A DNA stretch of 64,000 nucleotides from assembly GCA_035048815.1 (NCBI GenBank), contig JAUCBN010000017.1, forward strand, positions 11,776,936-11,840,935, given 5' to 3'. Under the pieces are notes generated by a model that saw only the letters and a program-made list of their open reading frames with translations, was not told where the DNA came from and did not search any database. This document shows, piece by piece, positions 34,372 through 46,319 of the stretch (within the stretch, counting starts at the first letter, position 1; each line of letters opens with the position of its first letter). Position numbers and translations under genes: made by a program. Origin of the DNA: Abelmoschus esculentus (taxonomy: Eukaryota; Streptophyta; Magnoliopsida; Malvales; Malvaceae).

Positions 34372-36413
34372 ATGTCTACCACGTGCGCCGAACACCGCTG
34401 AACACCACTAACGCTGAACATTATAAAACACTACATCATTTTAATTATTTAAAATTAAAGGACTCAACGTATAATTGGTAATTATTTAAACCAAAATTTT
34501 AATTAAATTATTTTCTGTAGGAAGAATGACACAAATGATTATCCAACTATCATCATTTTTTATGTTGGTCATCCAACAAAATTTTTAGTAATAACCGTCA
34601 CTAACATTTTATTTCATTCTCATTTCGATCATCCTCTATTATATATTTAACGAAAATTATGAAATGACATGATTTAATAATAATTTTAGTTTTTAAAATT
34701 ATTATACTATATCAATTTAATCCTAATAGAAAATAAATATTTGGATTAAACCCTAAATTTTTTATCCATTTTCTTTTTTTCTTTACAACACTACTCTTAA
34801 AATTAATTAACCAACTCACTTTTTATTTCTTTTTTTGTGTCTTTGGGTAGTTTATTAAGTTTTAAATTATAAAACACCACTTTAATTTTATGATTTGTTT
34901 TTTTAAATTTAATTTAACTTCTTTGATTCTTCAAGTTACTCATATACAATATTTTTTGAGTCAATTTTTTAAATTTAATTTCACATATAAATATTAAAAT
35001 AAAGCAATGTCAATTGTAAAATTATTCGTGCAATTCAAAGATTTTTTAGACGTTCACTAATTCCAATCAAATTATTGTGCATAAAATTATAATTTTTTAA
35101 TACTAAACTTACAAAACAATAATTGAATATCAGTTTCTTTTAATTTTAATCAAAGTTCAACTCATAATTAATTTTTTATTAAAAATCAGATTTTAAAAAA
35201 TATATTTCCGAACATAATTTTAAATTTATTAAATATTTTAATTAAATTATGTTAGCTACAATGATCGAATAGTAAAAAAAATTAAATAATTTTTTAGATC
35301 GATAGAACCAAATGATTTATTCATGTGATTATTGCATAATTTATGTTTTTCACTTTATTTAATGAATATTTGTAAGACTGTAACCATTTACCATATTTCA
35401 ATTTTACATATTATATAAATTAAAATCCACACACAAACAATTTAAACTTAAAGATAAAGTACTTTTTTAAAAAATTATATAACAACATAATAATATTGTA
35501 AAAACAAACAATATTATTGGTATTATTTAGACTATTAAACCACATAAAATGTACCTATAGAGATACTAAACTCTGATTTTATGATTAAAAAAAACTTATT
35601 TTTTTAATTTTTTTCACACACAGTTAGAAATTAAACTTAAGGTAGATCAACATAACTCGTTATTTCTTGAACAACTTAAAACGATTAAAATATAAAGTTA
35701 ATTGAGTTTTATTATGGTTTATCTTCATTGTAGGGGTAAATCCAGAAAGCTAAACATAAGATTGTGTTATTATTTTTCTTTCTTTTATTATCTCTATTTT
35801 TGTTAACTAATTGTTTTAAAGAGGCTTGCCGACAATTGTTGGAAAGAAAGAAACGTGGTTTTTGGGTTTTAAATTTGAAGAAAAGAACCAAAATAACAAA
35901 ACTTTGATAAAGAGTTGAACATAACAAAAAAAATAAGAAATAACGAGTGATTGAAAGATGTGAAAGGAGACTATGTTTAGGGATAAGTATTGTTTGTATT
36001 GTTATGTGGGTTTATATGAAAATATAAGAACTTATTTGATGAGTTTTTTAAATAAGATTAAATTAATATAATATCATAAATTTAGAGATTAAAGTTATTA
36101 TTAAACTATTTCATGGTACAATCTTATTAAACATTTAATGTTTGATGACCAAAACAATAATAAAACAAAATATTAATGATAATTTTGACCAAAAAATAAT
36201 TGAGTGACCAAAACAAAAAATGTGACAATTGAGTGACTACCCTTATATTTATCCCAATAAAAAATAATTTAATTAAAATTTTATTTTAAATAATTATTAA
36301 TTATATGTTGAGTCCTTAAAATTTTTAATCTTTATTAATTAGTTTAATAGTGTTCAGCAGTGTTCATCATTAACGGTGTTTAGCGGTGTTCAACGCCCGT
36401 TATAGAATTTTCC
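34372..36413. mobile_element. Long-inverted-repeat element FB2 (~2.04 kb)
   Basis: Same family as FB1. The left arm starts near ACCACGTGCGCCGAACACCG and the right arm ends GGTGTTCAACGCCCG...ATTTTCCT. The arms of about 330 bp are inverted copies of each other and match FB1 block for block (GGACTCAACGTATAATT, GTGACC/GTCACT words, TTAATAATAATTTTAG). The ~1.3-kb centre is AT-rich; its reading frames (for example 35712-35927 on the minus strand) are low-complexity and unsupported. Bracketed by the 198-bp direct repeat. Confidence 0.85.
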
Positions 36414-36630
36414 TATAATTTAATACATATATAATATACTTTAACGTATAGAATATATATATATATATATACTTAAATGTACACTAATATATATATATAT
36501 ATGTATTTAATTTATTTATAAATTAATATATGTATATGTATTTAATTAATATATGTATATTATTAATTCTTTAAGCTCAACACTAATTCCCTAAACCCAA
36601 GTCACTAAACTAGTTCTTTAAGACCAATTA
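36414..36630. repeat. ~198-bp direct repeat, right copy (with a slightly longer AT tract)
   Basis: Begins TATAATTTAATACATATA directly after FB2 and ends AGTTCTTTAAGACCAATTA. Differs from the left copy by an expanded TA run and scattered substitutions. It continues into sequence (TCACTAATCTAATTCTCTATGATCAAA) that is single-copy in element C and shared with D. Confidence 0.88.
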
Positions 36631-38041
36631 TTCAATCACTAATCTAATTCTCTATGATCAAATTGAAATAATTTTAAAATATATAATCTGATTTTAGTTA
36701 AATGAGAACTAAATCAAATGAAAAATAAAATTTAAAATTTAATTTTCGAGAGATCATAACTAAATAATTGTAAAATAATGTATACAGCAGTGCGAGATTC
36801 AATTTTTTAAGCGTGACCTATATAAAAATATTCAAAAAAATTTACCCGACCTAAAGTAGTGTCAAATGAATATCTAAATCTAATCTCTTTTTTATATTTT
36901 TAATTGATTATATTTAATCAAAATTTATTATTTGATTATATATTGTAATAATAATAATAATCTACCAAAATTTGCTATATATATTAATCCCCTCCAAAAT
37001 TTTGTTTTTTCCTCTTTTTTTATATAATATTCAAAACTTATTTTAATTTTATCCAAAATTTTAAGTAATTTATATCCTTCCAAAATTTTTACACTACAAT
37101 TAAATTAATCTCAAACTTTAAAAAAATAATAAGTGGCTTATTTCCCTCCAAAATTTTAACTTTTCACTTTTTTTTATCAATTGTCTTTTTTTTATCAATT
37201 GTTTTAGTTTAATTTAATTGAGTCATAATTTAAATTAATTTAATAAAAATCTATATTTGATTTTAGAATTCTTTTAATTATGTTTCCAATTTATGTTTTT
37301 ATATTTTAATTTAGCTTAATTAATCCTAAGTTTAATAAGTTAATTTAAATTAATTAAATATTCATTTAAAATTATAATTTTTAGCAAAATATTAATTTAA
37401 AATTATATTTAAAATTAGATACATTAAAACTAAATAAAATATTAAATAAATTAATTTAGTTAAATATATAATACTAAATTTAAATAATAATCCTTAAACT
37501 AATTCTAATATCTAATTCTATTTTTAAGCCTAATTTTATTTACCAATATTTTAAATTTATTAAGTTATAGATAAACTTAATTATATGTCATGTAAATTTG
37601 AAGTCTTGTTAATATTACTTAAGGTCAATAATAGGTCGGGTTCAAAACAAGTTAGGTTCAAAACTGGTCGGGTTCAAAATAGGTCGGGTAAAATCAAGTC
37701 TCGAGTCATTTCAGTCAAGTAATATCGGTTATCTTCCATGTTAGACTCGGGTTTGGGTTTATTTCAGTCAGATGCAAATCGGGTTTTGGGTCCACAGTAA
37801 CAAGTTCGGGTCATTCTCGATCGGATACAGTTTGGGTTCGGTTACTACAGTAATAGGTTCAACTCGGGTTCGGGTCAACAACAATCAGATACAGATCGAG
37901 TTTGAGTCATTACATCCTCGAGTCAAACCAAGTTCTGACTCGAACAAGTTTCAGTCAGGTTTTCAGGTCGGGTCAGCTTTTTACATCCCTACTTAGAATC
38001 TCTAAAATATAACGGGCTCTGAACTTTACTTCAAACTAAAG

Positions 38042-38049
38042 ATTTAATA
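38042..38049. repeat. Target-site duplication ATTTAATA of hAT element G1 (left)
   Basis: Exact match to 40057-40064; eight bases as expected for hAT. Confidence 0.9.
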
Positions 38050-40056
38050 TAAGGGTGTGGATAATTAACCATAACCGTTAATCAATATAACCATCATATT
38101 TTATAGGTTAATTAAATGGATTGTTAAAATTAAACGGTTTAGGTTAACCGAGCCGTTAAAAATGATGGTTAATGATTATGGTTATGATTACAAATTTTGA
38201 CAAATGGTTAACCTACAGGTTAACTGTTATTAAATCATTTATATTTATATTTAAAATGTAAAATAACTTTTAGAATTTTGATGATGGTTTTTATGTCTTA
38301 AACTTTGATTATTATTGACGTGCAACTTGAAGTCCTATGTTAATTTCAAGGCTTTCAACTCTTTTTTTCAAATTGTAATATTTTCGATTGTCGTACCCAC
38401 AGGGACTGGATCAAACACGATTACTTGTTAATTCTACACAAGAGAAAACAAAGAACACAAATAGTTTGGATTATAATATGAATAAAGTAAATACTAAATA
38501 AACAAATAAATAAATGAGAGAAATTTCAGTGAGAAGAGTGAGGCGAGGTTGAATACTTTGTAGAGAGGAGTCCAGTTGCACATATTATCCATTTATTAAT
38601 GAATTGGGTTGCACTGTCGCCGCGGCGGATCGTATTAAGGGTCGCCTTGGCTGCCTAGGCAGGGTTATGCCTTGTCGACAACTCAATTTTCCATAGTTCG
38701 ACAGAGCATCCTCATATGTCTCTTCCTTATTCTTTTAGTCATTATAACCCTTGCGGATTAGTCGATGCCCTTGAGAAAAGACTGTATTCTCTCGTTTCGT
38801 GAGCCTAACTCTCCCGACATTAGACAAATAGGTTTTTTTTTACATATTATCATCTTGAGCTCATATGCAAAGAAGAGTAAATGCCAAGAGAGAATAAATT
38901 ATGAAAATAAACTTTGTATTAGTAAATATCAAATAGGTACAACCTTCTTCCCCAACTACTCCACAAGCAACCAAAGCTTCGGTGAGGATTTAGAACATAA
39001 TAGCTTTTTCGTCAATTTTAGGTTTTATTATGAGAACCCGAATTATTTTTCCTAACCCTAATGTATGGCTTATATAGGCCAAGCCTAAGTTAAAGTCTTT
39101 CATACAAGGAAAGAGTTCTAAAAGGAAAAGAATACAACTCCTTATTAACTTATGATATTTTATTCTATTTTCTAAAATAACTCATTTATTCTCGCATTGA
39201 CCTTTTACCATGGCTTGGCTCCTTTTCTCCACTTTTATTTCTTCTCGCTTTGTATCCGATAGAATCGATATCTTTTTCTCTATCTATCGTACACCAGTTG
39301 TCATTTTCAATCTGCTATCGCGACCTCCAAAGTGCTATCGTGACTGGTGCTTGTATGCAATTCAACCTTAATTTTCAGTATCCGTTATCTCTCTGACATT
39401 ACCTGTGGGGTAGTTTATTGTCTAAGAAAGAAAACTATCAAATGCATCTGTTCTATGCCAAATAATAGATAAATTCATGAAATTGTTGCTGATATGTTGA
39501 AATGTGGAAAATACTTGGAATTATCTAATATCATGCTTAATTTTATCCTTTATTTACAATAATTGAGTGGGAAAATGGTAAAAAAATTAGGACTAATATA
39601 CACTCATCAATTATATGTTAGTTAAACATTTATCTTTAAAATTTTTGATGATGATTTTTATGTTTTGAACTTTGATGATGTATTGCTACAATTTTATGTA
39701 CCGTAAACATTTTTAACTTTAAAATATTAAGAAGTTTGTGAGTTTTGACCTGTATTAAAACTTTACAATATGTAAATAATTTTTTATTTATGACGTAAGT
39801 GATTAGAATATCTTTATTTAAATATTTTATAAAGATTCTAATATATTATTTATTATAAAGATAATTATATTATTCAATAAAAAAATAATGAACATGTGGG
39901 AAAAATCATAAAAGATTATAGGTTACCTATAATTAAACCGTTGGTCAATCGTATCTTAATGGTTAATCGTTACGGTTAGCAAAATTTAATAACCGCTATA
40001 ACAGTTAACCGACCGTTTATATTAAACGGTACGGTTAACCTACCATGAACACCCTA
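38050..40056. mobile_element. Non-autonomous hAT element G1, hosting a solo gypsy LTR
   Basis: Starts TAAGGGTGTGGATAATTAACC and ends GGTTAACCTACCATGAACACCCTA. TIRs differ by a base or two; the 8-bp duplication ATTTAATA is exact. Subterminal zones carry repeated GGTTAACC/ACCGTTAA words. Without the nested LTR it is about 710 bp. Its right half plus flank is present a second time at 44793-45776. No coding capacity. Confidence 0.9.
38316..39609 (-). mobile_element. Solo LTR S3, Ty3/gypsy (Athila/Tat-like), 1294 bp
   Basis: Plus-strand TGACGTGCAACTTG to ACTAATATACACTCATCA; flanked by ATTAT at 38311-38315 and 39610-39614, inside hAT G1. It matches the LTR at 43415-44792 over its length but lacks about 84 bp found there (around 43830-43920). 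No adjacent internal sequence, so it is a true solo LTR. Confidence 0.93.
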
Positions 40057-40558
40057 ATTTAATATATTTTTATTAAAAATATCTAGGTTATTTTAATTAA
40101 AATTAATTATTTTTAGTCTAGAAAAATACATTAATTATAACATAAATAAAAATATTATAATAATATATTTATGGTACCAATTAAAATATATTTATAATTT
40201 ATGTTACAATGTAAGATTAATGATGAAAAAAGTAAAATAATAATATATTAATTATAACTTAAATTATAAAAATAATATTTTTTCGGATCATTCGTACATT
40301 AAATGATTACAAACTAGTCCATGTTTGATTATAAGGTTTCATACATATCTTGAATATGAACGATGACAAATTGAAGATTTTTATATAACAAGGTTAGAGT
40401 GAGGTATGAAGTACGAAAATTTTCATATTATTACAATAAATAGAGTTAATTTTAATGTTTTTTATGAAAAATTGTATATTAATCCTTTAAAACATCATTT
40501 AACTCTTTAAAATTTTATACCCAAAAATTAAATAAGATCAATTGATCTCAAAATTTAA
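39610..40558. repeat. Segmental duplication, copy 1: hAT right half plus 0.5-kb flank
   Basis: From ATTATATGTTAGTTAAAC through the hAT right end and flank to ...GATCTCAAAATTTAAA. The same series follows the gypsy LTR at 44793-45776 with small indels (copy 2 has about 30 extra bp near 45136-45170). Past 40558 the two copies diverge. Confidence 0.9.
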
Positions 40559-40714
40559 AAGAAACTGTGAAAATATTGAAAATTTCTGAAAACTAAATTG
40601 CAAAAATTGAAATCTAATTCCTAAAACATGAAAAATGTAAATCTAATTCCTAAAACATAAAAGTAAATATGAAGAGTAAGGATAAACTTAGATTGTTGGA
40701 GTAGTGCAATTAAT
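40559..40714. other. Junction zone between duplicated flank and gypsy remnant
   Basis: Contains a short tandem repeat, AATCTAATTCCTAAAACAT (near 40610 and 40640). The gypsy-derived sequence begins within or just after it. Confidence 0.5.
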
Positions 40715-43414
40715 TCCATCACCAGAAATAATCATCTTCCCCTTTTTGAAAGGAGGAGAAGCTGTTGTTCAAGTTGTTGTCTCCTCGTCAGGTGGTTTCT
40801 TTCTCGTGCATTTTTATTAAGGTGTACACTACCTCGGTATTGGTTTCCTTTGCGGGTATTGTTCCGACAGTCCGTTTCTACATCGAAGTTAAACTCAGAT
40901 TTTACTTTGATTTTTTGACATTCATCTGGTTCTTTTAGATGCCTTAGAGCTTTGAACACATTGATCTTCACTTGTTGGTCATTGATCGTTATGACCAATT
41001 CTCCCTTTTTCCTAATCGATCAATATTTTTCCTGTGGCTAGGAACGACCTTTCCAATATGATTAGAGCGTTTTCATCAGCGTCATAATCTAAAATTATGA
41101 AGTCATTAGGAAAATAAATTTATCCACTCTTACTAGGACATTTTCTATTTTTCCTTCAGGTTGCATGTAAGAGCAGTCTACCAGTTGCAACATTACCGTA
41201 GTTGGTTTTGTCTGTCCTATGCGTAGCTTTTGGAATAATGACTTGAGCATTAGGTTAATGCTGACACCTAAGTCACCCAATGTGTTTCCCATACATTGAT
41301 CTCCGATTGAGCATAATATGATAAAATTCCCAGGATCTTTTTTTTTGTTGTGACTTTATTGTGCAACATTGCCATAACCCTTCTGTTGGGGCAACAGTTT
41401 TAAATTCTCCAATTTTTGTTCTTTTAGATATGATATTCTTGAGAAATTTGACATAATTGGGCATTTGTTTTATTGCCTCCACTAAAGGTATATTAATGTG
41501 TATCTGTTTAAGGATATCCAAGAATTTCTTAAATTGATATTCCTACTTTTGTTGATTCAAACTTTGTGGGAACGGTAGTGGTAACTGCAGATCTTTAATC
41601 TTTTCAGAACATTGAAATCTTATTTGTGGTACTGCTACGACATCGTCTGCTGTGGCATCGTCAACAACAACTTCTGCTGGTTCCTTTGCCTTAGTTTTTT
41701 CTTTAGTAATCTCTAATCTCTATCTCAGGATTTTTACCTACTTTCCTAGCAGGTATTTCGGGGTCCTTTTATTGTAGTCCACTTCTAGTAGATATGGACT
41801 TACACTGTTCATGTGGACCAGTTCTAGCCGCTTCAGTATCGCTGGGTAGACCTCCTATAGGTTGATTCATCTGTTGTGCCATCTGCCTTACTGTGATTTC
41901 TAGCATTTTGAGAGCAGATTCATTGTTTTGCATCCTCATCTCTGCTCTATCCATGAATGTGTTGGCTCTTTGGATGAATTTGTTTGTGTTAGCTATGTAA
42001 GCACCAGTTTGATCCATAAAAGTTTGCAACATATTCTCCAAGGTTTGGATATCCGTTGTTTGCTGCTGCGGTAGTGTCTACTATGGCATCTGCTGCTAGA
42101 TAGTTCTATTGTTTTGTTGAAATCCAATATTTTACACAGGTTGATATTGCGGGTTTAGTGCATTGTTAGGGTTACTCCATGAGAAGTTCAAATGATATCT
42201 TCATGTTGTGTTATAATTATTTGATATGTTGTTTATATTAAAGTTCTCAACATAGAAAGATGATTCTAGGTTTTGTGGGTATGCATTCGAGTCATGATTG
42301 TCACCGCATGTTTCACAGAAAAAAAGCGACTTCCTTTACTTCTCGAATGTTACTCAGCTTTTGCAGATCTTTTACCATATTTGTCAAAGTTGAGAATTAT
42401 GCCAAGATTAAATCTAAAGAGTTGAAATTTGTCATACCCCTCCTTGTTACTCCTCGTCTAGTGGTCGGGTATTGATAATCATTCTTTGTTAATCATTCCA
42501 GAATCTCTAAACTCTCATGGAGTGAGTGGTCTAGTAGTGTGCCATTAGCGGAGGCATCAAGCATCATTCTCATTGGTGTGTTAACTTCATTGTAGAAATT
42601 GATATTTGTGTCCACTTGGGCAATCCATGCATGGGGCATTTTCTGTATAATTCTCGATATCTTTCCTAAACCTCATACATAGACTCATCTTCTTCTTATC
42701 TGAATGACATAATATCGTTTCTCAATTTACCGTCATATTGGTGTAGCTGAAACATGCCAGGAAGCTTCAGCATAGTTCTGTCAATGAATTCAACGACCCC
42801 AGTTGGAGGTTATTAAGACAAGATTTCGCTCTATCCTTCAGTGAAAAGGGGAAAAGTTTTAACTTCAGTACATCAGTAGAGACTCTCAGTAGCTTGAATG
42901 AATTACAAATCTCTAAGAATGATTTAAGATGTTATCGAGCATCTTCGTTAGACGATCCCCCAAACTGACCTAGAGTGTTGATCACGTTAAACATGATCGG
43001 TTTGAGTTTAAAATGTTCTACCTCAATATTGGGCATAACTACGGCAGGAGTCAATCCATCCAAGTCTTCCTCCAAATAATCACGAAAGGTGCGAACACAC
43101 TCATGTCTTGGAAGGTTTGCTGTATCAACAATAGCGAATACGCCTCATTTGTCTACCTCGACGACATTCATGCAAGCGTTGTTCTGCTGGTCAGGTGTTG
43201 GGTTTAGCTTTCCACTTACCCTTTGTTTAGGACGCCTTGTTGTTCTTTCGATTTTAGGATCGTAAGGGTATTTGTCTTTAGACGGATTAGACCTGGTCAT
43301 ACACAGAACAACCCTAGTTATTTAAGGAATGTAAATAAAATAAAAGAAAAAGAAAATGATGCAAAAATAATTAGCAGTAAAGTTGAACGTAGTCCTCGGC
43401 AACGGTGCCAAATT
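40715..43414 (-). pseudogene. Ty3/gypsy (Athila/Tat-like) gag and protease remnant
   Basis: On the minus strand, reading from the 5' LTR at right: primer-binding site, Gag (MPNIEVEHFKLKPIMFNVIN near 43040, LGQFGGSSNEDAR, LKLKLFPFSLKDRAK near 42850, QYDGKLRNDIMSFR near 42740 and EEDESMYEV), a Gag spacer (42041-41769, 90 codons, Gln/Asn-rich), and protease at 41292-41095 with LGDLGVSINLM for the usual DLGAS site and VDKFIF. A spacer frame at 40998-40732 ends the remnant. RT, RNase H and integrase are missing. Many stops: not functional. The Gag and the primer site place it outside the chromoviruses. Confidence 0.85.
43393..43410 (-). other. Primer-binding site of the gypsy element
   Basis: Minus strand TGGCACCGTTGCCGAGGA, four bases inside the LTR. 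It closely resembles the TGGCGCCGTTGCCGGGGA site typical of Athila/Tat-group elements. Confidence 0.8.
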
Positions 43415-44792
43415 TGGCATGCAACATGAAGTCCTATGTTAATTTCAAGGCTTCCACCACTTTTTTAAAATTGTAATATTTTAGGTTTTCGAACCCACAG
43501 GAACTGGATCAAACTCGCCTACTTGTTAATTCTGCATATAAGAAAATAAAGAACACAAATAATTTGGATTGAGACGTGAATAAAGTAAATACTAAATAAA
43601 CAAATAAATAAAGGAGAGAAATTTTAGTGATAAGAGTGAGGCGAGGTTGAATGCTTTGTAGAGGGGAGTCCAGTTGTATATATTATCCATTTATTAATGC
43701 ATCGGGTTGAACTACTGCCGCGGCAGGTCGCACTAAGGGTCGCTTTGGTTGCCTAGGCGGGGTTATACCTTGTCGACAACTAAACTTTTCATAGTTCGAC
43801 AAAGCATCCTCATATGTCTCCTCTTTATCCCTAAGATCGGAGAACTATTAAAATTCATATCTTGATGATACCTCCCAGCGTGAATCAAGGATGAATGACA
43901 ACCAATCACATGCATCTTTTTAGTCGCTGAAACCCTTTGCGGATTAGTCAATGCCCTTGAGCAAAGATTGTACTCTCTCGTTTCATAAGCCTAACACTCC
44001 CGATATTAGACAAATAGGTTTTTCTTCACATACTATCATCTCGAGCTCATATGCAAAGAAGAGAAAATGCCAAGAGATAATAAACTATGAAAATAAAGTT
44101 TGCATTAATAAATAACAAATAGGTACAACCTTTTTCTCCAACTACTACACAAGCAACCTAAGCCTCGGTGAGGATTTAGAACATAATAGCTTTGTCGGTG
44201 GCTTTAAATTTTATTATGAGAACCCGACTTATTTTTCCTAACCCTAATGTATGGCTTATATAGGCCAAGCCTAGGTTAAAGTCTTTCATACAAGGAAAGA
44301 GTTCTAAAAGGAAAATAATACAACTTCTTATTAACTTAGGACACTTTATTCTATTTCTTAAAATAACTCATATTCTCGCGTTAACCTTTAACCATGGCTG
44401 GACTCCTTTTCTCCACTTCGGTTTCTTCTCGATTTATGTTTGATAGAATTGACATCTTTTTCTCTATCTATCGAACACTAGTTTTCATCTTCAATCTGTT
44501 GTTACGACCTTCAAAGTGTTGCCATGGCGGGTGCTTGTCTGCAATTCAGCCTTAATTTCCAGCATCCGTTATCTTCCCTGACATTACCTCTAGGGTAGTT
44601 TCCTGTCTAAGAAAGAAAACTATTAAATGCATCTGTTTTATGCCAAATAATAGATAAATTCATGAAACTGGTGCTGATATGCTGGAATATAGAAAATACT
44701 CAGAATTATCTAATATTATGCTTAATTATGTCCTTTATTTGCAATAATTGAGTGGGAAAATGGTATAAAAATTAGGACTAATATACTTATCA
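43415..44792 (-). repeat. 5' LTR of the gypsy remnant (1378 bp)
   Basis: Plus strand TGGCATGCAACATG to ACTAATATACTTATCA, followed by ATTAT (44793-44797), the same flank as solo LTR S3. So it stands at the same place in the same hAT element, in a duplicated copy. Confidence 0.9.
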
Positions 44793-45776
44793 ATTATATG
44801 TTAGTTAAACATTTATCTTTAAAATTTTTGGTGATGATTTTTATGTTTTGAACTTTGATGATGTATTGCTACAATTTTATGTACCGTAAACATTTTTAAC
44901 ATTAAAATATTAAGAAGTTTGTGTGTTTTGTCTTGTATTAAAACTTTATAGTATGTAAATATTTTTTAATTATGACGTAAGTGATTAGAATATCTTTATT
45001 TAAATATTTTTATAAATATTTTAATATATTATTTAAAATAAAGATAATTATATTATTCAGTAAAAAAATACTGAACATGTGGGAAAAATCATTAAAGATT
45101 ATAGGTTAACTTATAATCAAACTGTTGGTTAACGCATCTTAATGGTTAATCGTTACGGTTAATCGTTTCTTAATAGCTAAGTTACGATTAGCAAAATTTA
45201 ATAACCACTATAACGGTTAACCGACTGTTTATATTAAACGGTACGGTTAACCTACCATAAACACCCCTAATTTAATATATTTTTATTAAAAATATCTAGG
45301 TTAATTTAATTAAAATTAATTATTTTTAGTCTAGAAAAATACATTAATTATAACATAAATAAAAATATTATAATAATACATTTATGGTACCAATTAAAAT
45401 ATATTGCTTTTAGAAAAATATATTTATAATTTATGTTACAATGTAAGATTAATGATGAAAAAATTAAAATAATAATATACTAATTATAACTTAAATTATA
45501 AAAATAATATTTGTTCGGATCATTCGTACATTAAATGATTACAAACTAGTCTATGTTTGATTATAAGGCCATATCTTGAATATGAACGATGACAGATTGA
45601 AGAATTTTATATAACAAGGTTAGAGTGAGGTATGAAGTACGAAAATTTTTGTATTATTACAATAAATAGAGTTAATTTTAATGTTTTTTATGAAAAATTG
45701 TATATTAATCTTTTAAAACCTCATTTAACTCTTTAAAATTTTATACCCAAAAAATCAATTGATCTCACAATTTAAA
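44793..45776. repeat. Segmental duplication, copy 2: hAT right half plus flank
   Basis: Homologous to 39610-40558. The hAT end here is ACACCCCTA at 45269, followed by ATTTAATA as in copy 1. Its left half is absent; the gypsy LTR takes that place. Confidence 0.9.
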
Positions 45777-46319
45777 TGGTATCCCCTAAGTATAAATAAG
45801 ATCTATTTTTCTTTAACAAAAATGAATTCGAATCTCTTACGCATTTGATGTTCGAACATTATATTCTCATGTTTGATTGTTCCTATGAAGTTGATAGGGG
45901 TGTTATACAAAAAATGTATTCAAATCTGTCGAGCGAGGCCCGCGACAACCGACTCTAAGTTATAGATCAAATATGTTGATGAGGGTTTCTAATAATTTAT
46001 TGGGTAAATTACTGTAATGGTCATTTATGTATACAATTTATATAATTTTGATCATTTATTTTTATATTTATTATCATCAATTTCGTTTTTTATCTGTAAA
46101 CTTAGGATCACTCAAACATTAATTTTTATCACTCTGATGACGTGCACATTAATAAAAAATATTTTTAATTTTATCCTTACAATTTTTTTGAACAATTAAT
46201 TTTTTTAAACAATTTTATCCCTACATTTTTAAAAGTTTATTTTTCACCTCAAAAGAAAAAATCATAACTCATTTTCAGTCACCAACCTCCGATGATCAAA
46301 TATTTCATTTCGATTAAAG
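45777..46319. other. Intergenic DNA
   Basis: No gene. A GGTAAATTACTGTAATGGTC phrase at 46003-46022 resembles the end of a foldback MITE, unpaired. Confidence 0.4.

Larger units (their letters stand above)
33032..37991. mobile_element. Large non-autonomous hAT element C (4960 bp)
   Basis: Ends TAGGGATGTAAAAA and TTTTTACATCCCTA are a perfect 14-bp TIR. Flanks CTTAGAAC (33024-33031) and CTTAGAAT (37992-37999) are a 7-of-8 target duplication. Both subterminal zones (33050-33260 and 37620-37980) are dense in CGGGT, CAGGTC and TCGGGTT words; the interior is AT-rich with TATA microsatellites and no transposase. It contains FB2 (34372-36413). A second, inverted copy is at about 49830-52742 and a right-end fragment at 49240-49684. 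Confidence 0.9.

Noticed and set aside
38765..39055. Plus-strand frame of 96 codons
   Set aside because: Entirely in solo LTR S3 and broken in the sister LTR at 43415-44792.
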